Assembly: GCA_011503125.2 (NCBI GenBank)
Contig: WWBZ02000034.1
Span: forward strand, 1-16,798
DNA length: 16,798 bases
Direction: 5' to 3'
Origin: Botryosphaeria dothidea
Lineage: Eukaryota > Ascomycota > Dothideomycetes > Botryosphaeriales > Botryosphaeriaceae
Part shown: positions 8,409 through 16,798 of the stretch, piece by piece
How the letters are laid out: each line of letters starts with the position of its first letter
Numbering within the stretch: position 1 is the stretch's first letter
The notes under the pieces: model-generated
What the model was told of the DNA's origin: nothing
The model's database searches: none
The model's input: the letters and a program-made list of their open reading frames with translations, nothing else
Translations under genes and position numbers: made by a program

Positions 8409-10777
8409 AACACATGACACACTGTGACAGCGCGATGCTCTTACTCAAGCAGGACTGTCGCTTGATATGGTTGTTCCGACGTGCGTGTCTTTCAATTGCA
8501 AGCTGTTGGTATGGCGCCAGTTAAATTTGAGGCCCCCCGCAGCGTCAGCAGCAGAGTCGATAGCACGGACTGCAGCATACAGCTGCTCCGAGTCCGCCAC
8601 GGACCCATTACAGTGGCGAATATCCGCACATCGGAGGATCACTAGCGTCCTGGAATGACCGAATCTGCTGAACTCCAGTGACGCAGTCTCGACCATTTTC
8701 TGCTTCCAGCCGAAGCCTTCCATAGAGCGGCCGGAAGGTCGGGGTATCTGCATGAAATGACGAACAGCGGGGCCTACGCGGAGACAAGTCGATGGCCGAT
8801 CTACCCTGGGCCTCTGCTGAAGCGGGAAGATGGGTGCTGGTGTACGAGGAAGCTAGTCGCCATCCCTGCCCAAGTGATCCCTGGTTCCGATGGTTTTCAA
8901 TAGTCATAAGCTCATATTCCTTTACGCCACGGCACCTGAGTGACAGCGTCGGGAACCGGCCATCCAACTCTCCGATGCCCGGATGCATCTAGCCACTAAC
9001 CCTGGGGCATACCCAGTCCAATGCCTCCTTCTCGGTGGAATGGCACGTAGGTGCTATGGGTTTGCGCACCACTCGCCGTTTAGCTGTAATATACCCTATC
9101 TGTGCATGGCCATCCCCGGCCGATAACAGATGGGCATTGGGAATGGCAAGAAGACAAAAGAGAGGAGCATGGATAACAAGATATTGCAAGGGTTGAATGG
9201 TCGGTGAAGTGGGATGTGCGTATAAGCGCTGGGTGACGTAAGCGAGTTTAACCCGAAAGGGGCGGCTGCATAAACCTGAGGCTGGTTTGGTTCTACAGCG
9301 CTTCAGGAGAGACTGCACAACGATCTCAATCTTCAGACAGACAAACATCTTAAAAAGCGCTATCGTGTGTTCCTCAATACTCCTACAGCCCATTCTTTGG
9401 CGCTTAGAAGGACCGCCAACGCCCGATGCGGCACCCGATTGTACGCACTTTTTATGTGCACGAGACTGAAAGAAAGGGGCAGCCAGCAGTAGTCCTTTGA
9501 CCGGCGGTCTCCGCCGCTGAGCTCGGCATGAGCAGCTGCATGGCGTAGCTAGCGGCTGAAAGTCGCGGAGAACACAAGCTTTTCAGCGGCCCCCCTGCAT
9601 GCACCGCCTTGAGTGCCCTCATTGGGCACTCGCTGCATCTATGCTGACATTGCCCAGAGAGTGTGTTCTGTGGCCAGTGGAAGATTCGGGGTGTTGGAGG
9701 GCTGGCGACATGGCGCTGGTGTCAACAGGGAGACGTCGCAGGCCACGAGTTGTTCATGGCTAGTGGGCGATGCTCCTGGCGGAGAATCAGTCACAGAAAG
9801 CCTTCATTGAGACTCAAAAATTGACACGACAAGCCACAGCAAGATCGGCAGGCGCGGGGCAGCAGCAGCTGTAGTCGTCGGGCCGAACCGTTAGAGACTC
9901 AAGGGCTAGGCCGATCGCCCTCGGGCCGCTCCAGCTTCAACTAATGTTCGCGGCATGTTTCCTAGTTTGTATAAGCCAACCTTACATTTGCTTCCCTTCC
10001 TGGATACGCCTCATGGCCGGCACACACACATCCGTCCCGTTGTGCAACCCGGAACAAGAGATTGCGAATCAATTGCCACCGTTTGCCTCTTTCGTCCACC
10101 CCGTCGAAGATCCTGCCCTGCGTAGATCCTCGTGCGACCTTGCACCCACGCGCTTCACACACGCTGCACGCCGCCCGACCCCACTTACCTGCATACCCTT
10201 GGCAACAGGTTTGATCTGGCTTCTCCGCGGTGCGGTGTCGGCCGAATGTCTCATCTCCCACGTGGCGGACAAGTTTCCGCCGTTTCGGGGCTCGTTGGCC
10301 TCCTTCTCTGGTGGCAATGGTGGAGCGAGCGCAGGGGAGATCTGGAAGAGTCCCGGTTGATCTCTCAGCCGTGTCGGGACGGCCGCGCTCCCACGACCTG
10401 CTCCGCCGTTTCCGCCGCCTGCCCTGCCAACTCCGCGTCTACCTACCAGAAAGGGTATCATGCAAGGAGATCGAGCTCCTGCTGCACGGCATTGTAGCCC
10501 TGCCATCAATGCTGTGCGCGTACGTGGCTCCGCACCGCTGCTGATCATGGCCACTTTCGAGCTTTCTCAATTCCTGTTCTGCTTTCGGAAGTTTCGGCGT
10601 GTGGCGGTGTCATTTCTCAGCGCTCGTCAGGCTCCCTGCCTCTAACGATGTAGTCTCTCTTTGAAATCTAACCACCCAAACACCGCCGAGGGCGGTTGTG
10701 AGAGCGGGATGAGCGTGAAGGTGGTGGACAATCAGGAATCAATTTTCATTTGTGGTGGGCTTACATGTGTGCGTTGT
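8409..10777. other. Mirror copy of the unrecognised 2.4 kb stretch
   Basis: This is the reverse complement of 6019-8385 with single-base homopolymer changes, for example CC/C near 10497 and GGG/GG near 10087. The 121-residue ORF at 10132-10497 (+) is identical to its counterpart at 6300-6665, but other ORFs are not kept intact, which argues against most of them being real proteins. No RNA gene or repeat beyond the palindrome itself was found. Confidence 0.4.
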
Positions 10778-12585
10778 TTAGTCAACCCGGCGCTTGCAGT
10801 CTATGAGCAGGCCCGGCTTGAGCGGCTTCCAGACGAAGCAGTCGACCACTTTGATCTCCTCGGGTTTCAGCTGGATGTCGTAGCGGCGGAAGAATTACGC
10901 GAGCATGTAGAACACCTCTGCGTGTGCGAGGCTTTGCGTGGACATCAGCAAAATGATCGGGCCGGTGAGGAGGCACAGGGGACACTCACTTGATACCGAT
11001 GCAAGCCCGAGCACCTTTGGAGAAGGTGAGGAGGTGCTTGTCGAGCTCTTTCATCTTGTCTCCACCCAACCAGCGCTCGGGTATGAAGGACTCGGCGTTC
11101 GGACCCCAGATGCTTTCGTCCATGTGGACGCTGTAGGCACTGGCGCCGATTTATCGTCTGGGAAAACGTCAATTCCTGTTCGGTAGAGAAGATAGGGTGT
11201 ATGATGCTTGCGCCGGGTGGGATGAGTTTGCCGTCAATGATGAGTGGCTGTCCGTTCTCGGGAAACACTCTGGGATGACGGCCGGGTACGGGCATCGCGA
11301 GTCGGAGAGCCTCCTTCACGCACGCAGGCTACAAAGAGATGCATCAGTACATTTATGCTGGACCGGATCACCTTAGTCTGGCTTACCAGATACTCCATCT
11401 CTTCGAGTTGCTGGAGAGACACTATTGTATCAGGATCTGGAATACTTTTGTTAAGCTGCTCTATAAGTTTTTTCTTTTGCTTCTGGATTGTGTAAGATGA
11501 AATACATAGCGAATCCAGTCGTTATCGCAGTGGTGTCGGAGCCGGCGATCAGCGTGCTGACTCCTTCGCTGATTTGCTGATCTGCAGGGATGCTTTGGAG
11601 GTGGTCGAACAGGACAGGGTACCTGCTACTGGCTGGATTCTCTTTATATTCCTGCAGGCAGCTCTCGGCGAGCTACAACAACACAAGTGTCAAAACTAAA
11701 TCTGCAGGAGAGCGGGCGGAGGGAACGTATGTGTCTCAGTTTGATGAACTGGAAAATGGAGCTGTCAACTAATGGGATGAGGAATGGGGTGTAAGTGTAG
11801 ATTGCTCTCAGCCAGCCCTGGAAGTAGAGCCATTGCGGTACGTCGATTGAAGAATCCAACAACGCCAGGAACGACGCGTAGAAAGAATCCTCAGACTCGT
11901 GCGTGAGCTCAAGCGGCTTCCAAATAACAGCTGCGTCATGATGTCGGCGGTCATGCAGCGCGTCGCATCCATGAAATTTATTGGCCCGCGGACACTCAAC
12001 CCGTCTATCTTCTTGAAGAGCAGCGACATCCTCTCCCAGATGAGGGGCTCCAGTTTAAGAGCCATAGCTTTTGAGAACAGCGGGTTCATCAGCTTCCTCC
12101 GCTCTCGATGTTTCGAAAGATCTGTTTCGCTGAGACCGTGTTGAGAGACGGGAATGCCGTGTAGAAACGCTCGAGCTTGGGCGGTGGTGCATCTTGGGGG
12201 TAAACCTTGTACGAATGCGGATCGGCAATGTGGAGTTCATTAGGGGCGACGCGGACGATTTTGCTTTCTACGTCCAAGTTGTCAGCGTGTATGTTTCCCA
12301 ATCAGTAGGCGTCCATCTGGACCAGGATTTGTGAGGCGGACTATGCAGCTTGTGCAAATCATAAAATGTCTTGGCGGGATGACCTTTGCAAGTCTCTTTC
12401 CAGATCCAGCTTGTAGAAAGAGCTGCTGCTTTCGGACCAGGAAATCCGGAAAGCGGATGGAAGATCAACCGGTAGATGCACAAGAAAGTGATGTAGCCGA
12501 CAGATAGAGAAAATGCAAAAGGAATTAAGAGCAATAGGCCCGATGGTCCTTGGCTATTGATATCGAAAGAAAGAGATTGTGCCAT
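10778..12585 (-). CDS. Cytochrome P450, second copy, disrupted
   Basis: This is the mirror of the left-arm P450. The start codon is at 12583-12585 and the final stop at 10778-10780. Here the ExxR exon is intact (VKEALRLAMPVPGRHPRV), because the run at about 11285 has the C missing from the left arm, with the intron at 11329-11386. An extra A at about 11150-11152 then breaks the frame before the PERW motif, where the left arm is sound. A TTT/TTTT difference shifts the frame after TADIMTQLLF. The TAA after the haem loop is present here too (the ttacgcgag context near 10895). Combining arms gives one near-complete P450 ending early, which suggests one gene sampled twice, not two paralogues. Confidence 0.83.
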
Positions 12586-13018
12586 ACTGGAAAGACTTAG
12601 CACACGCGTGGCTTTGAGCAGAAGTATAGCTTCAAATCTGAATACCGTTTTAGAAACTCTTCTTTTAAGTGATGTCGGGTGTGTTCAGACTGCTCCTTTC
12701 GGAGAGCTACATCATGACCGAACCAATGCTTAGGCCGAATGCCGAATCGCGAGGTGCAAATGACTGCCTTAGACATTCAGAAAAGTCATAAACCAATCAA
12801 AGATGCGCATATCAATTCCCGCCTGTAAAGCGACGCCTGGGACCATTGTAGAACGCCGGTCATTGCTGTTCTTGGTCGGACCTCAGTCGGGGGTTTCGGA
12901 CTCCTGGGCCGAGGCGCCATACTATTGCACAAGGTCGAATGACCGAGCTGCCAAATAATGTAGGAGCAGGGCCAACGAGGAAAATCTATTTTCCACATTG
13001 CTTCAGTCGCCGACATCA

Positions 13019-13483
13019 ATTCCCAGACGGAGGTTGAAATCGTCGCATGGAGGTAACTTCTGCGTTCGCTATAGTCAGCTGCACTGGTTTCATCAAAGAA
13101 AGCAGCATGCGTTGAAGTCGAGACGATATGAGATTTATTAGTATGCGAATCTCAAGCAACTGCGGTACTCGAAGACGAATTTAAAGTAGAAGAAGTAACA
13201 CCCGTCCTTCTCCTTTGCGAAAATGGCCCGTGTAGCGCACCACAGGGCATTTACGTCAAACACCTGTCATCCTGAGCGGAAGAAAATGAGTTTTATGGTA
13301 GTTCGGAGATGCTCATCATCCATTTCTAGTGGTTCTAACCACAGTCCTCAGCACTAGTAGTTGCGGGTGTGGTGGAGAGAGCAGCTGAGCTGTCCCCAAA
13401 GCGTCAGTGTATTCCATTTCTAAAAATCCCTTTCTCTGCAGCTCACAAAATTCTGACGACCACTTACGAGTTTCACATCGCTC
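13019..13483. other. Mirror intergenic region (part)
   Basis: This and the adjoining 12586-13018 mirror left-arm 3322-4211. ORFs here do not agree between arms and carry no recognisable domain. Nothing else is seen. Confidence 0.4.
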
Positions 13484-14560
13484 TTAACCAGAGCTCCATC
13501 CGACCCAGGTCCATTCGCCCTCCATCTCCGCAAGGATGGGAGATCTTCTGCGCACGCTGGCATCACTGCAAGCGCCGCCCTCACATTCAAGTCCTTTCTC
13601 CTCGCTCACATCTTCCCCATTGTTACAGATGATGCAATACTCTCCGCCATCATCGCTTGATGTCAGCTTCATCTGCTTTACACATGCTGCTGCCGCGTCT
13701 TCCGCATCATTACCGCTACCCTCTTCATCTGGAAGCTGTAACGCAGAAGGCTCTGTTTTCATAGCAGCCTCAGAAGCCCCGCATTTGACAGAATCAGAGG
13801 TGTCCTCGACGGAGTTCGGCTTCGAGTCCTTCGAGACCAAAAATAGCTTGTTTCCGGATAAGCCATATGCGGCGAGCCAGCTCTGCGTCGGATCTGGCCG
13901 AACGTACTCGCAAATGAATCCGCCGACCTCGCAGGCCTTACATTCGGGCTTCCCTTGATCGCACCTCCTCTTACGCCGTATGCACGCCACGCAAAATTTC
14001 CGTGCTTCCTCCTTCGAGACTTTGTTTCTCTTATGATGACGCGTTGGCCTATCGGTACCCCTCATCTCCCCGACTCTTCCCACATCCTTTGCGGACCCCG
14101 GCCTGTCCGCTCCGTGGTCGGGATTGTTCCCCGACGTAGCCCTGGAATCCGTACGGGCAGCAGACTGCCTCCGCTCAAGCACACCATGTCTGACAAGCCA
14201 CTTGTACGTCAAGACCGCCGGAGCGTACACGCAAACGAAACCCGCGCGCGCGCAGCAGTCGCATCCGGTCGTTCCTGGTCGCACCGCCTCTTGCGCAGCC
14301 GGCATGTCAAGCAGGTCTTCCTGGCTTCCTCGTCAATGACCCACTTGAGCTTGTACTTGACAGCCTCATCGTCGTAAGGATCCTCAGGCTCCGGCTCGGC
14401 CGCTGGCTGGCCTGCTCCAAGCTCGGCGGTTTGAGATCCGTTTGCGTCGTTGTGCGTGGCTTCCGTTCTCTGATGGCGGGGCATGCCAAGCAAACTCAAT
14501 CATTCGAGCGTCGGCAGCCGCGTTCGTGGATGGAGGCGAGGGCTCCTGATGGTCGGACAT
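13484..14560 (-). CDS. Tandem Zn2Cys6 protein, second copy
   Basis: This is the mirror of 2236-3321, starting at 14558-14560. This arm reads without a break from within cluster 1 through cluster 2 to the stop at 13484 (ending GWSSG), including the linker YAPAVLTYKWLVRHGV that is broken in the left arm. It has its own defects near 14445-14455, where an extra A changes frame, and just inside cluster 1 (CCGG against CCGGG). Taking the better reading at each site gives one open frame of about 360 residues. The duplicated zinc clusters and the acidic, serine-rich tail are as described for the left copy. Probable nuclear DNA-binding regulator; target unknown. Confidence 0.75.
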
Positions 14561-14760
14561 GATTATATACCCGTAGACGCCTGTCGCGGTGAACCCCGGG
14601 TCGATTGGGATAGTTTCTAGTAGGAGTTGTGGATGGGAAGGAGAGTGGAGAGTGAGAGTGGTAGGCTCCAGCGTCGATGCACGCACGGTTACCCGCAGAC
14701 GTGCATAAAGCGTCTGTTGATTGGCGAAAGCATGCGGCGCGGCGGAGTTCCCTGTTGCAG

Positions 14761-15055
14761 TGCTTCTCAGGATCGGCTTCATGCAAAACGGGCGGCGGCA
14801 AGTGACCACGACTGCAGCAATCTGAACGGCATCGGCTTCGATAGCGTTGCAAGAATAAGAGCCGACGCGTAGGCAGTGGAAGCATTCGTCCGGACGTAAG
14901 TGTCTCGTTAAATCCAATTAAACTGACATTGGGATGAATGCTTCCACTCCCACTGGAGGGGCACATCTTGATACTATCATGTGTTCTATGTTCCCTGTAG
15001 CTCAGAGAAATACTCACTTACGACGCCGGTCCGCACAAGCCGAGCCTGAGAAGCA
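14761..15055. repeat. Mirror copy of the segment with 19 bp inverted ends
   Basis: The ends are tgcttctcaggatcggctt (14761-14779) and aagccgagcctgagaagca (15037-15055), pairing 18 of 19. The inner perfect 13 bp pair is at 14875-14887 and 14936-14948. Both pairs survive unchanged in this arm, so they are not reading errors. Confidence 0.45.
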
Positions 15056-15091
15056 TTTTATTTAGAGAGGCGCCAAAATTGACGGCCAACG

Positions 15092-16798
15092 CTAATGGTC
15101 TTCCTCGGACATGACTTCATGTGACCTGATACATTCTTGGGATACAAGTGTTGCATATGTAAGATGAAAAAATTACCCAAAGGATTTGCCAAAATTTCAA
15201 TTGATGTCTGTCCGCATAGCCTGTCTGGCAAAGACGTTTGAGATGCTCAACAGCACCTTTACGTGAAATTTTCGGAGTATCGCTGAGAAATAGGTAGAAC
15301 CATCCTTCGAATGCGGTCTCCGCACTAAAATCTCGTTCCTTGATAGAAAAGTCGGCTGGTCTTCAGCAACGATGATAGTACCTGAGAAATTGGGCTCTGA
15401 AGTTGCCGGGAAAGATGTTTCTGCTCTCAAGCATCACCAAATCTGGAGAATTTGTTGCGCATTCCACCAAAAAGCGCCTCGCGAAACCCTCTTCGTTGGC
15501 CCCGGGCCATGTGTAAGGATGAAGACCGCCCGGCTTGAGAAAGTTCCTGGGAAGGTGCAGGTATCGGTCTTGATCTTTGAATAATCTGTTGAAGCTCATT
15601 GTTTTGCGTGATCGTGAAGCGTCTACATGAACAAACGAGTGCCCATGGCGCTTGGCTCTCTATTGACATCGGGATCGAGAGCTGAGGGATCAGCACCGTG
15701 TGTCAGGAAAGGCTTCGTGATTTCGAAAAGGTCGTCATCGGATATCACATGTTCAAGATGGAAGGAGTGAAGAAAAAAAGGGCAAAAGAGAACCAAATAG
15801 ACTTTTTCTTCGACTCAGAATCATTTGAATTTGGATCTGCGCCGCAAGATAGCAGGCCTTCAATGACAGCCAGAAGACAGTCACTGGGAATCAAATCTGT
15901 TGGTTGGAATAACAGAAGGCACAAAATGCGCGTCCTGTCTGCGGAATCGATCTGAGAGCTTCTGTGATCAAGTGCATGTCTGAGATGATGTACGAGCCGA
16001 TGGGTTGCTAGACTTTCTAAGAAGGGTGCTAAGCGATCTCCATTGGCTTTGAGGTACAGTCGTTCAACTTCCTCGAGTGCTTTTTGCGGTGTTACCCCTG
16101 TGTTTCGTTCAACTTCTCTTGCATAAATCATCACCTGAGCAAGAGCATCGCCAGCAATCTGAGCTAAAACTCGACCGTGGGGCTATCTTTGCGAGTTGTA
16201 GATGGATGTTGCATAGCGTGAGTTGGACATCAAAGCAAGGTTTTCAGAGGAGCAAAAATATGCTCCATCTCTTTACTCTCGAGAAAGTCCCATACGGTGC
16301 GGTGGAGAAACTCTATGCGCTCACCGAAAAGAGGCGGCGTGTAGTCTCGAACGGGTTGGATTTACTACACGCCGTCGTTACTTCGAGAAGCCCTCTGCAC
16401 CGGCCGTCCAGTCGTCTTCTCATTTCTTCGTGAATAGCGATGATCGTCCTTTTCTTAAGGGGTTCTTCATTGATAATTTTGGTATTCACTCCAAGGCAAT
16501 TATCTTCATCCAGACACGCTAGACCTACTAGAGGAAAAGGGCGGTGACAAGCCAGCATGACCTTGAACGTCCTTGCTGTCTGGATTTGGTACACGTCGTC
16601 AACCGAGTCGAGAATTTGGCAGAAGAAAGCTTTGAGGTCACTGGGTAACGACCTCACCCTTTCGCGCAAGATTTCGACTGTGTTTGAGTTGACCAAGCCT
16701 TTCCTGAGAGATCGGACCACCAAGTAAACCCAAAGAAAGACGCCTTGGGCTTTCTCGACAATTTCTTTCAACAAGCTCTTGATAGAAAGTATTTTCTT
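15092..16798 (-). CDS. NLR-like protein C-terminal part, second copy
   Basis: This is the mirror of 1-1704, running off the right edge. It reads better at the start: an open frame of 153 residues from 16774 to 16313 begins LKEIVEKAQGVFLWVYLVV and continues through the RRRLDGRCRGLLEV region. The next good stretch, 16134-15745, runs from VMIYAREVERNTG through the first ankyrin-like unit (CGADPNSND). It stops after a T-run shared with the left arm; one more T would join it to the next unit (HGADPS). Later frames (LPRNFLKPGG, WPGANEEGFARRFL) follow, then the C-terminal piece. It is the same protein family as the left copy, with the same shared breaks. The missing upstream part should carry the NACHT ATPase. 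Confidence 0.68.

Larger units (their letters stand above)
8409..16798. repeat. Right arm of window-length inverted repeat
   Basis: This is the reverse-complement copy of 1-8385. A left-arm position p corresponds to about 16794-p near the centre and 16799-p at the ends, the drift coming from small indels. It supplies the better reading in some places, such as the second zinc cluster, the P450 ExxR region and the start of the NLR-like fragment. It is worse in others, such as the P450 stretch before the PERW motif, where an extra A at about 11150-11152 breaks the frame. No clear base substitution relative to the left arm was found where I compared them. Confidence 0.97.

Noticed and set aside
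8340..8450. Hairpin telomere or replication origin of a linear plasmid
   Set aside because: No telomere-like repeat, polymerase gene or terminal structure is present. The content is ordinary nuclear fungal genes, and a simple fold-back explains the geometry.
8008..8753. Mirrored ORFs of about 100 residues flanking the centre, which could be read as a divergent gene pair
   Set aside because: They are the same sequence in both arms by reflection. No domain is recognised, the N-terminal part differs by a homopolymer indel, and an equally open frame exists on the opposite strand.
1..16798. Two paralogous sets of genes (NLR, regulator, P450) as a true gene-family expansion
   Set aside because: Arms complement each other's frameshifts and differ only in run lengths, so treating them as separate genes would double-count one locus.
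1..16798. tRNA, rRNA, CRISPR array or transposase
   Set aside because: I looked for the usual conserved motifs, regularly spaced repeats and transposase signatures on both strands and saw none.

Overview
This 16.8 kb window is an almost complete inverted repeat. Positions 1-8385 reappear reverse-complemented at 8409-16798, separated by a 23-base unique spacer (8386-8408). The symmetry runs exactly to both ends of the window, so there are really only about 8.4 kb of distinct sequence, present twice head to head. Where I aligned the arms by eye, they differ almost only by one-base length changes in homopolymer runs, and I found no clear substitution. That is the error signature of long-read sequencing, not of natural divergence. 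My leading reading is one molecule read on both strands (a fold-back or template-complement chimera) that became a contig. A genuine recent palindrome is the alternative.

The content points to a filamentous ascomycete (Pezizomycotina). There are 57-74 bp GT-AG introns with CTRAY-like branch points, a fungal class-I-type cytochrome P450, Zn2Cys6 (C6) zinc clusters, and the C-terminal part of a fungal NACHT/STAND (NLR-like) protein. No bacterial operon structure, tRNA, rRNA, CRISPR array or transposase gene was seen.

Layout of the left arm, mirrored on the opposite strand in the right arm: (1) 1 to about 1704, + strand, 3' part of an NLR-like gene with a DUF7791-like region and degenerate ankyrin-like units, 5' end off the window; (2) 1705-2235, non-coding, with two nested inverted repeats; (3) 2236-3321, + strand, a small regulator-like protein carrying two tandem Zn2Cys6 clusters that look like an internal duplication; (4) 3322-4211, intergenic; (5) 4212-6018, + strand, a roughly 520-residue P450 in about five exons, with an in-frame TAA just after the haem loop in both arms; (6) 6019-8385, GC-rich sequence with overlapping ORFs on both strands and no recognisable gene.

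Each arm carries its own frame breaks, and in several places one arm repairs the other, so neither copy should be annotated alone. The NLR-like gene and the P450 also carry breaks shared by both arms, which may be true pseudogene lesions. An NLR-like gene, a C6 regulator and a P450 side by side are typical accessory-region content, but nothing here proves a functional cluster.
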